Shown: positions 37,693 through 50,595, numbered from the stretch's first letter. The stretch: DNA of 64,000 nt from Certhia americana (GCA_018697195.1 CM031858.1:76904818-76968817); one strand, 5' to 3'. Notes: generated by a model not told the origin, from the sequence alone. Program-made: numbers and translations.

Positions 37693-38605
37693 GTTTTCTG
37701 CAATACATGATCAGCTACTAAAACTAGTTGTCTTCCAGGTACCAACCATTTTATATCATTGTCTTGCATCCTGCCTCACCTGAACTGTTTCTTACTTTTC
37801 TTAATTCATGTAGTTCAAAGTGGCTTTTAAATGTTCTTTTTTCACCTGTTCACTCAGACCAGCAAAACATTTAATCTCTAAATGAAATTTACTATCAGAA
37901 CAGAGATCAAAGATTGGGACAGTTGAAGTCATCATCATCATCAATTTGCAGATCTAGTTGGGCACACAGAAGGGATCTCAGCCCTGAGTGAAACACGTCT
38001 GTAATGTGGAGGGTTGTGATAGTAAATAACTATTGCAAGGAAATTGAGATGTACCTGTAAGCTGCTCCAGTGCAGCCTCCTAAGGGTGGCTTCCTGCTTC
38101 ATGAAATGAGGTCAGATTTTGCACAATACTGGGAGCTGAGTGATCCATCAAGGGCACCAGGGTACATGTTGTAGAATTGTAAGAAGATAGCTGCTAGTAT
38201 ATATAAATAATTTCAGCTTCCTGTTTATAGTAATGGAATGTAAAGCCATTGAAGGCCATCCAGAAGGCTGTTACAGTGTGATGGTGTGTTGTAGCAATAC
38301 GCAGGATTACTTCTATAAAGGGAAGTATTGTGAAATTCAGGGCGTCATAAAAATAACAGAATCATGTTTAAACATGTCAGTGTTCTCTTGAGTTAGTGTT
38401 GATGCAGTTTGCTAGCTATTTAGATACTCAAGCCCACAGAAGTACACTTTCAAAGCAACAGAGTTCCCTGAAATTCTGAAAGGACAGATACATAAACAGG
38501 GCTGAAGATACTCTTACTTTCTATAGTGCAGTTGGATTTAGAATAAAGCTTGTATATTTTCTGAAATATAATGAAAAATACCTAGAGTGTTCACAGTTCC
38601 TTGTC

Positions 38606-38636
38606 AAAAAAATAAAAAAAAAAAAATAAAAAAAAG
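38606..38636. repeat. A-rich tract with single T interruptions
   Basis: A7, T, A13, T, A8 in succession. No retrocopy recognised upstream. Confidence 0.75.
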
Positions 38637-40696
38637 TACTTATGAATTAAATGGAATTGATTGGCTGGATTTTTTGCTGTCAGCTATGTTTTCTACACTG
38701 CTAGTAAGTAAAAAAAAGAAATAAGGAGGGGAAAAAAAGACAACATTTTTTGGCATAAATATTGGGGTTTATCCATGGTTGGACAAAGCACTTATGCTCT
38801 TTTGGATCCACTGAAATAGTAATACTGGGGGTTGTTCTTCAGAAGAAAAACTTTCCCTTCAGTTTTGAAATTTCCTTTTCTTACAATAGACTGCCAATAC
38901 TTTGCATGACTTTTTGCTTAGAAAACAAAAGCTGTGTTTTAGTCAGAACTATTTAATTTCATTTGATCATGTTGTCTCCTGGCCCTTTCTCATGATGAAA
39001 TCCTGGATCTCTAGAGATAAATTCTTCAGCTTGAATTGTAGATGTTTGGTGTTCTGTGACAGTGACTGACTTGTTCCCAGTGATTAGTAGAGTAAGTGCT
39101 AATGATAATAGATACAGTATTTTGAAAGCTGTAGAAGCAAATCTTACTCATGTTCCTTATATGATTTAGCTAGCACTTTATGTTCCTTCCTTGAGGAAAC
39201 AAAAAGAATGTGTTATGGAGACACAGATTTTTTATGGTTTTTTTTAGACATTGCATTAAATTTTTAAGTTAGCACACTTCTGAGAGTTTGTGCTAACTAA
39301 CAATGATGTGACAATAACTTTATTATGCCTTTGTAATCAGTTTTATATGATACAAGAGAATTCTTGTTCCATTTTCCTGAATCATATGTCTCTTAAAAGA
39401 ACTTTTCTCTTAGGAAATGTTCTTTTTCCTACAGGGTGATTATCCTTGCCAGTTTTTCTGGCTACAAGAAGGCCTGTAGGAATATTCTATGTCACATGTT
39501 GTTTGGCATGTAATCAAGCTTTGGTATTTACATGTTGAAATAAGAGAGTTTTGGATGTAGATGTTCAGCCTTTCTGTGTAGTTCTTCACATTTTTGAGCA
39601 ATGAGTGTTTGTAACTGTTAATTATGGTTTTGTCCTTTAAAATAAATTATAGTAATCTAGACATATTTTCCTCCCTCTGCTCTATCAGTAACATGATATA
39701 GTTATTGTAGTGTATCTGAAGCAGAAGTCACAGCAATTAAACAGCTCTTTGAAAAGGCTTCATCAACGCAAACAATATAATACTAATATATTGTTTTCTG
39801 TGTTTCAGACTGTTAATTGCATTAATTACCCCAAATGAGTTTGCTGTTGAAATCCTGACTGTCAAATCTAATTCAATTTTAATTGCTAACAGCTCCTATA
39901 GTATAGACTGGTAACTTCAAATAATATTGCTATTTTCTCTCTAAAATGGGATGTTTTGAAAGTGTCTTTGGATGCCTGTTTTAAAGTATATAGACAGTAT
40001 TTTGGCAGTAATATTAACTTTTCTCTTCTGCTGACAAAATCTGTGGCTTTGTTCATTGGAAGAACTTTGGTTATCTTAATAATGGGGACGCCTAACCAAC
40101 CACAGAACATCTAAGGCTGACAAATTTTATGCACTGATAATCCTGTTTTTATAGAGTTGAATTATGATTACTTTTCAATATTGTTGATGCACACTGAAGA
40201 GGGTTGTTCAGGGAAAAAACCCACGTATTCCTTGACTAAATCATAGTCTGACTCCCTGTAAATGTGTCCCTATCTGCAAAGTTAAAATATGGTTTTGGCA
40301 TGTCTATCTTGTGTAATGGGCTTCCTTCAGAGGTCTCTGAAACACTGGAGATACCCAAATGTATTAACTGTGGAGGAGCTAAACTGGTTTAATGTCTAAA
40401 TGTGCCTGTGTTGGTCTCCTACTCGAAAAGTTGAAAGTATATGAGGCTGTGATTTTGCTGAATAACATTTGTAAGAAAGTGACATGGCATGACATACACA
40501 CAGGAGTAGGAATACAACACAAGACTTTTCAGACACTCTCAAACTAATATTACATGTGGGCAACTGTTGTATTCCCTTTAGGAATGCTTTTCCCCCAAAA
40601 CCCCTCCCCCAGAAACTGTAACCGGCCTGGGTTACCTGCCCCCTGGTCTCCTGACCTATAGGATCGGATAGGTAACCTGACCCCAACCCCAAAGGT

Positions 40697-40704
40697 GATA
40701 AAAA
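40697..40704 (+). promoter_or_regulatory. TATA-like box of ERVK LTR copy A
   Basis: GATAAAAA lies 50 bp upstream of the AATAAA signal, the usual spacing of promoter and polyadenylation signal in a compact LTR. The same motif occurs in copy B. Confidence 0.5.
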
Positions 40705-40753
40705 CCCCTCTCCCCCCATGTGATCTCTCTCTCACTCCGGATCCCCTTCAAGG

Positions 40754-40759
40754 AATAAA
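40754..40759 (+). promoter_or_regulatory. Polyadenylation signal AATAAA of ERVK LTR copy A
   Basis: Canonical hexamer in GGAATAAAGGCC, conserved in copy B at 52087-52092 on the minus strand. Confidence 0.6.
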
Positions 40760-42117
40760 GGCCTTGGAATACATCCTGGGGTAAGAGAGCCTCTTTTGTA
40801 ACTCTCTCTACCCTATTCTGTAGTTCCCTCTTCCAATACTCCCCCTAAATCTGGGCTGGCAGCTTGTGGGGGAGTTAAAGGGACAGGAGAATCTACAGGC
40901 AACTACCATATCTCTGACAGTGACAATTTGCTAGGAATTTTGGAAGAGTATAAGAAACATAGACTAAGAGATCTTCTTCATATGTTTTCTTCTACTAATT
41001 AGCTTCTACTAACTTCTGTAGTTCATACACTCTTAGACTTCTCAGAAAAAGATCCATTCCATTAAGATAGTGTTGTCCTTGTGAAGATGCACACATCTGT
41101 GCTTTTGACCTCCTAAATATCCTGTGGAAATGAGACCTATATTAACAATCTCAGATTTAATCTGTTTCTTCTGGAGCAGCTTAATTGTTTCAGTGCCTTC
41201 TATTGCAGCTTAATAACTACAGTAAACCCAGTATGAGGCTGATCTGTTATTCACAGATTCTCAAATATGTTTTATAAATTCCTGGATTTGATATATATGT
41301 TTTAGTGTATGTGTTATAAAATATCACAATTATTTAGGATGATTTCATACTTAATAAAACAGAAGCACAAATTAAATAAATTTTCTGAGGTTGAAAAGTC
41401 ATTAAAACAGTAAAGAAATAGTTTTATAACAGGTGTAGAACCTACGACTTTAGATTCTCATAAAGTGCGGCTTCTAGTTCTTGACATAAATATGGATTCT
41501 ATGAGCCTTACAAAATTTGTATATACTTTCTTTCGATTTTAGAGAAATAGTTCTAAAGAATGACAATTTAATGAGTATAAAAAAAGAGAGGCAAATTGGT
41601 AGTGTATTACATAACTTCCATGTTATATGATTAGAAAGTTGTTACTGAATGAAAACAAATCTGATGGAAAGAAGATCTTACATCTTAAAGTAAACATTGG
41701 TAAAAAGACAGACAAGAAATCTAGATGAAAGTGAATCTATCTATAGTCTTTCATTCAAGGTTTCATATTTTAGAGAAAAAAAGAAAAGGATTTTTCATTG
41801 TCCTTTAATTAAGAACTTGTAAAATTGCATTGCTTTTGTCATTCAGCAATTGTATGCTGTATACTTGTCCTTGTGGGGAGTAAATAAATTCAGAATATGT
41901 GGACACATCCCAAAGAGTCTGGCACATGCTTTTTAGGTTAAATTGACTCTGTTGGTGATGTGATTAGTTTTATCTCACAGTGAGTTTCATGGGGCACCAG
42001 AGCATCTACCCCAATTCTTGAGTTATCTGCTCTTATTGTGAGCAGAAGAAATGCAGTTCACCCTATCCAGTGTAGTACCTTGCTCTGCACAAGGGAACAT
42101 TTTCACAGAACATAATT

Positions 42118-42132
42118 GTGTGTGTGTGTGTA
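42118..42132. repeat. (TG)n microsatellite
   Basis: About seven to eight TG dinucleotides without interruption. Confidence 0.85.
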
Positions 42133-43026
42133 ACACTATCCTACTCTGAATTTCAAACAAAGCATATTAAATACATCAGCTCCAGTATCTGTCCTTCTGT
42201 GTGTTTTCTATCACTTTTCTTGGATACTGAATCATAATAGATGAATAAAAAAAGAGTTTGGAGAGCTTCTTACAGACTCACATGAAGAAAGCACAAAAAT
42301 TCATCTAGTCAGTTCAGGGAGAAATTTATCAAAAAAGTATTTAGGATCTACTCCTCCCTGAGTGTTTCACAGATCAATGCTGTGTTTTGTGTTCCTGGAA
42401 TGTATCATCATAGTTTTTATTACTTATAGATTATGATTCTAGTTATAGATTGCAACAAGAGAAGAAAAGAATTGGAACAATTCCTGATTTTATTGCTTTT
42501 AGGACAGATTATCACATTTTTAAATGGAAAACCATTTAAATGAATGAGTGGTTCAAAGAAAGATAAAATATTATTTTCAACACAGTATGCTTTTTTAGGT
42601 TTTCCCAGTCAAGACAAGATATTTTTTAATTAATATTTAATTATAAATTGCTTCCAAAATATATGTAAAATATTCCTTCATATACACCACATGATTGCTG
42701 TCATAGAAAAAAAAATATTTTGTCCACCCCTCATCAGGCTCTTTAGCATCCTATCAATTTAGGCTGAAAACCATCTTGGCACAGGCTCAAAAGAATACTT
42801 AAGCTTGATGAAATGGGAGTTTTGATTTCATATTTTATATGTACTGGCACTGCATTCTGGATTGGAGCTCTTGTGGAATGTGTGAGTCAGTGTGTAGGAA
42901 AACAAAACAAACACAGCAGTACCACAACTGTGTTTCACCTTCCACTTTTTTAAAACATCATATATGTGCCATTATATGGCTGCAATGCCACTCTGGATGC
43001 TATTTCATCAATTGGGTCTTGTTTGT

Positions 43027-43043
43027 TTTTTTTTTTTTTTTTT
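43027..43043. repeat. Poly(T) run, about 17 bp
   Basis: The T run begins 84 bp before an A-rich tract of opposite sense (43127-43247), so the two could pair as an imperfect inverted repeat. Confidence 0.8.
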
Positions 43044-43126
43044 CAGTGTATGTGCTCTTTATCCTTTTCTTTTTATTCTTGCAGTTATATTTTAACATAG
43101 AGAATTGTTGAATGAATATTCTCCAA

Positions 43127-43247
43127 CAAAAAAAAAAAAAAAAAAAAAAAAACAAACCAAACCAAAACAAACAACCCCCCCCCCCAAAAAAAAAAAAAAA
43201 AACCAAAAACCACAAAAACCAAAAACCCACAAACAAACCAACCAACA
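43127..43247. repeat. A25 / C-rich / A16 / (AAC, AACC) complex microsatellite
   Basis: About 25 A residues, then AAACC units, a C12-C13 homopolymer, about 16 A residues, and a long AAAACC/AACC tail. Nearly 120 bp contain no G or T. Length polymorphism is very likely, and sequencing errors are possible here. Confidence 0.9.
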
Positions 43248-45607
43248 ATGAAATTCAGGTACTAAATTGTCCTAAAATGAAACCACTATAAAGAAAAGAA
43301 ATTTCATCTGAACTAGCTTATATCAGAGAATGGCTCTTCTCTGGAGCAGAGAAAATGTAATAAGCACTATTACAGTGTTTTCCAGTACAGAAAACTACCC
43401 AAAGATAACTATTTCAATAGAATCATAAATGGAGAATAATAGGAATATCATTAGCCCTAAAAGTACCTATTACTGATGACATTTCAAGCAGGATAACCTA
43501 TTTTAAAGATTAATTCCCCAAACTGCATATATTCCTTTTTAACTAACTCCATTAAGGCATTCAAACACATTCCTGAAGATTTGGAAAAAGGAGGAAAAAC
43601 TAAAATAGTTATGGCATATTGCAGAAAAGAAATATTGAAAATTTTTTTCATGGATTTTACTGAAAATAATCTCTCTAAATAAATGAAGTTTGCACTTAAT
43701 TTCTAAAAGCTACATTTAGTTGTAAAAGTAATTATTTTATACCAAACGTAATTATTAAAGAACTTATATTAAATGTATAGTTTACTGCAAATTGGCTTTT
43801 AAAGATTTTATCATATTTTACTTGTTAAATTTATTTTTGTATTCTCCTAAAAATTGTGAATTTCTGTGCCTAAAAATGATTTATTCTCTTTGAAAGTTAC
43901 TGAGTAAGTCTTACTTTATAATTGTAATAAAAATATTAACACATTAAAAAGGCAAAATTATATTGCCATCTGTTCCTATCAATTATACAATCTCCCTTTA
44001 TTTAATATATGCTTCAAAAAAAGAAAAAAAAATTACTTTGGGTTTGAGCATTCTCAATTTAGCTTTGTACATTTCACACACACTAGAAAGGCAGAGTCAA
44101 AATCTAAATTTTAGAACCCGATTATTTAAATCTGTTAAAGGAATCTCTTAGGATGGAAGAAAGTACGTCCATGAAGAAAATAAATCATGTTACTCTTATA
44201 TGGAGAAATATATTTCTATTGGGACAGGGGGAGAAAATCAACATTGCAACCCAAACTTCTTTTAAATCTCATGGCTACATGTGCCTACAATAAAATAAAC
44301 TGCCTTGTTCAAAAGATATGAGAGTCACAGTTCCTTAGGGGCACTGATCATTTCTTTAGTTGCAAGTTTATTGAAGTGTCTTATGAGGCACCAATCTCAA
44401 AAGGAAAAAGAAGCATTATGGTTTGCCAGTTTTGGAGAAGTTTAGGCATACAGAGTTTCATTGAGTAGAATATGTAAGAAAATATTAGTTGCTTTTCACT
44501 TTGGGATATTTTATTTGTTTGTTTTCAATCCATAATAGGAAAACAGAAAATTTTATTCAACTATGAAAAAGTCTTATTTTTTGAGTTCATAGCAGTCAAA
44601 TTCCTTATCATGTCATTATTTCAAGGGGCTGCAGTGTTTGCTGCAGGTTGCAGAAGCTTCCTGTGTCCCTGTTCATATGGAGCACAGCCATTACAAATTC
44701 TCTTTGAAGACCATAACCTTTAATACTGCCTTTCAAACCTAAAGCTAAGCATTGTCTTGGTGTGATGGTTTTCTGATGTTTAAATATTACTCCTCTTAAA
44801 TTTTGAAAGTAATATTAGAGGATTTGAGATAAACACCTGCTTAACATCTGGGTTTCTCTCCATAGAGATAGGGACTGAGTGTGGAAAACCTGTATCCTCA
44901 GTAGTGTCTTTCAGTAATTGCTGTTAGTGAAGGATTAACTACTGACATGACACATCCTTTGGCTTCATCTGCCTTTGTTAGTGATCTCAGAGGGGCACCT
45001 TCCTGTAATTTGAACAGCCCAGTTCTCACATTAAAGTTCCTTACTTTGTAGCACTGAATTAATCTCTTGTGTTTTAGTAAAGAGGAGCTATTTCTAAAAG
45101 TTAATCATGTCTTCAGGCTGTAAAATTTTATGAACTTTTATCCCTTGACACTGAAATTTGCCTGAAATATTTATGAGCATTTTCATAATTTCATTTGAAG
45201 CAATGTGTTTGGTGTTTTTGCTGTTAGATATTGCTGAGTTAGTTTGGGATTTTTTAATTAGTATGAAGATACAGGAATCTCCCCAAGTGAAAGATTATGA
45301 CATTTATTGAGAAAAAATTGTCTTTTTTATAGTAGTCTTATTGTTTCTGAGTATAAAAAATGAGAAATTTTGTGCATATATGCAGTTATAAGGTAAAGCA
45401 AACAAGATATACCAGATGCCAGATAAAAAGTTCAATCTCAGTGAACTCTGATACTTGACTTTTAAAAATATAATAACAACAGATGAAATGAATGACTATA
45501 TATTTAGTATATATGCATTCATCCTTACAGTATTTGAACACATCATCTGTCTTCCCAGATTTTTGATTTGCTTTGTGTGTGTTTATTTTCTGGTTTTGTG
45601 GTTTGGT

Positions 45608-45650
45608 TTAGATTTTTTTTTTTCTTTGTTTTTTTTTTTTTTTTTTTGGT
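45608..45650. repeat. T-rich tract with T17-18 run
   Basis: T11, C, TTTG and then a long T run. No retrocopy recognised. Confidence 0.8.
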
Positions 45651-46423
45651 TGTGATCATGACTGGAAATTAGTCTGTGTTGGATTTTATTTCTTTCCATG
45701 ATAGAAAATAGCTCACTCATTGTGACTATGAAAAATATGAAGCTTTACTTCCACAAAGTTCCTGCAAATGCAGTCACTTAATTAAGAATTTCTTGAGTCT
45801 GTCAGGAAGTGGTCCTTGGCAGCACATTGCCCTGATGATTTCTGAATACAGCAATGTTTGGATGCCTCTATCTCATTCTCAAGCTTTTGCTTCATCTTTT
45901 GTCATTCAGCTTATTAGCAGTATGCTCCCCTATGTGAGCCAGTTTTGAAACGGAACCCTGACGATCTCCATCTCCCAGCATAACCACGTACCTAGATCCC
46001 TAAGCAATTTGAGCAGCATAGAAACAAATATACTGGAGTGACTGTATGATAAGACAGTTAGTAATGATCAACATTTTAGAAGTGTTTAAATTAATTTCTT
46101 CTTTCAAGCTATAACAAATCAAATATGTCCTTAGCTTATCAGAAGGAAAAGGTCTTCATTAGAATAGCATTGATATAGGAAAGTAATGTAAGACAAAAGG
46201 AGAAGTTATCAGATATAGATAAAGCATTTCAATATTGTCATATTATTACTGATGTTAATAATTTTTTTATCTCTGTAAGAAGACAATTGAATGGGAAGTG
46301 AAAATGATAAGTATGAAATTGTCACTCATTTGTTGCATCCAAGGTTCTGATTAGCTTGCTTCAACTCCCATCAACTGGAGACAGTCTTGTTGAGTGCTAT
46401 AATTTAATTTTTAATCTAACAAG

Positions 46424-46450
46424 ATTATTATTATTATTATTATTATTATT
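46424..46450. repeat. (ATT)9 microsatellite
   Basis: Nine perfect ATT trinucleotides. Neighbouring TTAATCTAAC and TAATCTGGTT are not part of the array. Confidence 0.9.
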
Positions 46451-49400
46451 AATCTGGTTACAATAATATTAAAAGTTATGGTTCAGTTCAGTGCATTCAG
46501 TTAAAATGAGATAAATACAAAATTTCCAGGAATCTATCCCTTTTTCTGATGTTCTCATTGCCCTGTTTGGTGTCCCAAGGCTCACTCTGCCGGGCTGAAG
46601 AAGAACCGCAGACCAAGAGGACATCCTTTGTGATTTTTTCCAGGTATGAGATTGAGGTTCACGAGCCCATAGGTTTCATGGATTGTTCTTTTGACCCTTT
46701 TAGAAAGTGGCTGCAGCACCTATCTCCCTTTCATCTTTTCTGCAGATCTGTGTCCAGAGCTCTTGTGGGCAGCCTTGGGGAGATCTAAGACCTTGCCTTA
46801 AGCACACTGGGTAGACTCCACATTTATCCCAGGGAACTTCATGCAGGGCTGGGCAGGGCAGGTGTTTGACTGCAGAGTTGGAGGCAGCACACAGAAAAGC
46901 CTGTATGCCAAGGCCAGTGGGAAAAGAGGGAAGAGATGTTGAGGAAAAGAGTGCTTCATTATTGTGCTGGCATGGATGAGTTCCAATGGGTGAGCAACAC
47001 ACAGTGAGAACACTTGCCCAAACCCATGTGAAATCAATACTCAAGTCTGTACTAGAAGTGACTTCAGGTGGGTATGGGAACATATCAGTTTAATCAAAAA
47101 AGAACGTTTATATGCTGTTTGTAGGTGTACAAATGGTTTACCTGGCCAGTGGATTACTTGAAGTGTACTTTAATGGTGAGATACCTGACATTAAGAGCTA
47201 TGGCTGCTGGCCAGAAATTGTGCATGGAGAATTCTGGAAGATTCTGTTTGTAAGAGATTGGGAGTTTTTAAATCTATTTTTAAAATTATCTTTAACTATC
47301 TTTAATTTCTTTTACTTTGAGTAATTCTCTGCTATCCCAAACCTATAACACTTAAAAAATCTCTGGAGAGCTATCATTTCCCTGTTGACCTTGATTTTGT
47401 TAAGTTCTTCTAGTTTTCTTGTATGAAAAGTCCTTGCAATTCCATTAATATGGCATTAACTTTTCTAAGCTCTTGAGTTCAAATGCATTGGACAGATTGA
47501 CCAACACTTTACAGGTTATTCTAGAAAAAACCCTGGTGAAAAGATCATCAGTTTTTTGCATAGAGGCACTGATTATTTGATTATTTTTACCTTTTTCTTT
47601 TTTTTTTTTCTTGTATGCTCCATTCTTTCTTTACTGTAAAGTATCTCTGAATGAAATAAATAAAGTAAATCTCTTCTAAAAAAGCTGCATATAAGATGAG
47701 AACTGATTGTGAGCACCGTAGAATGATATTGCAAAATGACCAGTGAGAATACTGCCAGGTTATGTTCAGGTAGAATAAAATGTTATTCCTTTATACACAG
47801 GAAAATTACACATTTTTACTTCCCTTTCAAATCATTACTAAAATGTGCCCTGAAGCTACATCTGTAGTTTTTTAGTTCATATCAGAAGAAGAAAGTAAAG
47901 AATGACCTTCACTGGCGTAGCTGGTTTCTGCTTAATGGTCTGTGTCTCTGTTTCTGTGTATCCAGCTCATTTCTGCAGAACTTCAGCTTATGTATCAGGG
48001 CAAGCCATGTGATTACTGATTTGATGCTCTGCTGATATATAGCTCTGTGTTTTTACAACAGCTCCACACATGTGAATCTCAAAAGACTAGATTTCAAGAG
48101 AGTTTTTAGTGTATCAAAATAATGTGGACTAGCTTGAGAGAAGATTAATCATTTCAGCAAAGGATTTATTTTCCACAGTCAGACCACTATGTTACTTTAT
48201 ACATACATTTAAATATTCAGAAATGTTTAAACAATTATGCCTGAAACTCTGGATACAGGAGAAAGTGGAAAATTTTAGGTTCTACTTTAATGATTTTTTG
48301 CTCTTTTCTCAGAAATTTCTAGACTACTTATATGATAGTACATGAACTGCAAAAAACTCTGTATTTGGTTAAAGAGAGTCATGCCAGATGATTTTTTTTT
48401 TTTGTTCTGTTTACATAACTGACCTATAAATTTATTCAAAGTCCTGGTCCTGGCTCTGTTATGTATCCTTTTGTTTCAATTTGGCAGTTTTGTGGAGTTT
48501 TTGAATAAAACACAGACCTTTTATTCTCTTTCAATAGTGGCATTTCTTTTGCAAAAGAATCAGGACCCTTTGAAATCCATGCTACTCTGTTCTTTGAACG
48601 TTGTAAAGTTTAACTGTAGCACCACTCTTTCTGTTAGTAGTAGGTTACTTTTTGCAATTTGATGGGTAAAAATGTAGGACGAGGAATGCTGGTTCCACCA
48701 GAAGCTTGTGTGTTACAACTCTGTTGATTTAAAAGAACTTCAGTGTCACTGCCTTCTGAAAATGAAACAGCTGCAATAAGCAAGCAGCTATTTGAAAAGA
48801 AATGTGGACTAATGAATTGAACAGATTGCTTAGGGCATATTAAAAAAGTCTACAGGTGGTAAATTTAAAATTAATTAAAGTGTGAAGTAATATCTAAAGA
48901 AATTCTTTTGATTTTCTTCTCATCAAATGATAACTACTCTAATCCTGTTGTGATTCACAAGTTACTTTTAACAGCTTTAAAATTTCAGTCCCTAAAATAT
49001 TTAGAAAAAGATCTTTAGGTGTGACAAACTGCCAAGTGAGAGTCACTTGAAGATTGGGAGAAAATAAGTCATATTTATTTTGGCTATAGAAATAAAATTT
49101 ATTTCACACTCTTCTTGTCTTCAAATATCTATGAATGCATTAACCAGATATTTTACTAATTTAATTGTCAAGGAATTAATTTATGTTAAAAAATGGGTAA
49201 TGTTGGGGGTTTTTTTTCTTAGTTTACTTTTTTAAGTAAAAAAATTCTTTTTATTTATAATAATAATTTTAAAAGATAATTTATCATAATCTTTTGTTTA
49301 CTTTTTAAAATTATTGTCTAGATTATTTCAAAGATTGCTTAGCAGCCATGTAAATTAACCTGCAGTTTAAAATACATTAGGTTTGGGGCTCACAGAGTCA

Positions 49401-49642
49401 CAGAACCTACAGATTCAGGGACACTAGGGCAGAAGCCTTCAGCCCTGGGGTCTCTGGAGCTGTAGAGTTTGTGGATCTCTTAACTGTAATGGCAGCTTGG
49501 ATCCAAGACTGAGGTGCATTTGAGACTGAGTCCCTGTGGGTAGCCCAGATGAGAAAGGTTTGGAGAAAGCAATGCTGGTACTGATGCCTTCTGGAGGCTG
49601 ACTTGGAACAGAGATCAGGCAGGGCAAAGGATAAAGCAGGTA

Positions 49643-49648
49643 TTTATT
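49643..49648 (-). promoter_or_regulatory. Polyadenylation signal AATAAA of the LTR
   Basis: Minus-strand AATAAA in TTAATAAATACC, 110 bp downstream of the TATA box, which fixes the LTR orientation. Confidence 0.55.
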
Positions 49649-49757
49649 AAAAGATCTTAATGGGTACACTTGGGCCACACAAGAGTCCAAATGGACTGCA
49701 CCCCAGATGCACCCCAAAGTGGTCACAAAATGGACAGCTGGGTCACAAGGTCTCACA

Positions 49758-49766
49758 TTTTTATAA
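49758..49766 (-). promoter_or_regulatory. TATA box of the LTR
   Basis: TTATAAAAA on the minus strand, preceded by GGACCAGAAC. Position relative to the polyadenylation signal is typical for an ERV LTR promoter. Confidence 0.5.
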
Positions 49767-50031
49767 GTTCTGGTCCATCAGCTTGTTAGAATCAGTTGTC
49801 CAACCATAGCTTCAGATTATGAAGCTCCATCCTCCTCGTTTTTTCTTCTCACTTCACCGTTGTTTTTGTTCTTGGGCCTGAAAGTTGTCTTTGGTATTAA
49901 GCTAGAGAAGGAATTGTTTTGTCTATCTACTCTGTGAAGAGACCTTAATAGCACTTCATATGAAACCTAAAACTACTCACCAAAACAGCACAGAGTCTAA
50001 AAAACATAATAGCTAAAACCTAAGGCATCAG

Positions 50032-50185
50032 TACATTGGCATACTCCCCTCGGCATGCTTTCCACAGCCTCAGTGTCCTGTATGATAGCAAAACAAGCTG
50101 GTACTACATCCCTTCCCTTTCACCCTATGTAGAAAGCATCAAAAAACACAGTTCAGGAGTGTTTCTTGCTTTGGAGATGCTCTTG
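50032..50185. other. 154-bp spacer between two LTRs
   Basis: Moderately GC-rich sequence with no recognised feature. It might belong to the same larger ERV remnant as one of its neighbours, but I cannot show it. Confidence 0.4.
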
Positions 50186-50315
50186 TGTCCTGGTTTAGGG
50201 CAAGTTTGGGGAGAAACTTCCAAAAGGGGCCCCTTCAAAGAGCAGGCTCCCACGGCCCCTCCCCACCCCCACTGGTTCGGGAAGGATTCCTCGGAGAGAA
50301 GTGGAAAGAAACCTG

Positions 50316-50321
50316 TTTATT
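50316..50321 (-). promoter_or_regulatory. Polyadenylation signal AATAAA of the LTR
   Basis: Minus-strand AATAAA 130 bp from the left (U5) edge of the 619-bp LTR. Confidence 0.55.
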
Positions 50322-50595
50322 TAACAGACAGAGCACCCCCCAACACACAAGATGAACAATCACCGTTCTGAAGGGATAACAATTCAGACAGTCTTTCTTT
50401 GGGGAGTGGTTGCTCTGTTGGTCTCTCCAGCGCTGGGCAGGCTGCTGCAGGACAGAGTGCAGACTCTCGGTGTTTCCCAGGTCCCAGTCCAGAGCAGGCT
50501 TGAATAATTCCATGAAGGAGAGAGGAAAAGGAAAGCAGTCTAGAAGAATCTTGGACTGTCTAGTTAAACTAACTAAAGAACTAAGCAGGAGTAAA

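Larger units (their letters stand above)
35613..40558. other. AT-rich non-coding DNA, no gene seen
   Basis: No gene or clear transposon recognised. Moderately GC-richer patches (about 36940-37040 and 37940-38180) match nothing I know. T- and A-rich tracts are at 36233-36286, 37650-37692 and 38606-38636. A 10-bp-stem hairpin lies at about 39268-39297. Confidence 0.55.
40565..40897 (+). mobile_element. Compact ERVK solo LTR, copy A, TSD GGCAAC
   Basis: A 333-bp LTR running from TGTTGTATTCCC to GAATCTACA. It is flanked by a perfect 6-bp duplication, GGCAAC (40559-40564 and 40898-40903), the size made by ERVK/betaretrovirus integrases. It contains a TATA-like GATAAAAA at 40697-40704 and AATAAA at 40754-40759, so U3, R and U5 are all present in plus orientation. 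Its sister copy at 51951-52285 matches it closely through U3, R and most of U5 but differs over the last 45-50 bp. No internal retroviral sequence adjoins it, so the provirus was reduced to a solo LTR by recombination. Overlapping open frames (up to 107 codons, minus strand) are chance products of its C-rich composition. Confidence 0.92.
40904..49372. other. AT-rich non-coding DNA, no gene seen
   Basis: About 8.5 kb with no recognised gene. Simple repeats are at 42118, 43027, 43127, 45608 and 46424. A GC-richer segment at 46549-47090 carries open frames of 79 and 127 codons on opposite strands and exon-like splice motifs, but I recognise no protein there. Two short G/C-balanced patches (about 41860-42100, 44630-44700) match no repeat I know. 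Confidence 0.5.
49379..50031 (-). mobile_element. ERV solo LTR of a third family, minus strand
   Basis: Minus-strand order is: start near TGATGCCTTAGGTTTTAG (50030), a TATA box TTATAAAAA at 49758-49766, AATAAA at 49643-49648, then a U5 ending TGTGAGCCCCA near 49384. This U3-R-U5 layout and my memory of the sequence identify a songbird ERV LTR. A TACATT direct repeat (49373-49378 and 50032-50037) sits within a few bases of both edges and may be a 6-bp target duplication, but the TG/CA termini do not line up with it exactly. Boundaries are therefore good only to about 10 bp. Open frames here (105 codons, minus) are not genes. It is one of three LTRs packed into 3 kb. Confidence 0.7.

Noticed and set aside
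39808..39890. Cluster of TTAATTGC/ATTAATTA homeodomain-type words suggesting a conserved enhancer
   Set aside because: Such words are common in AT-rich DNA, and conservation cannot be assessed from one sequence.
43418..43450. AGAATCATAAATGG resembling a CR1 terminus
   Set aside because: No CR1 3' UTR follows on either side.
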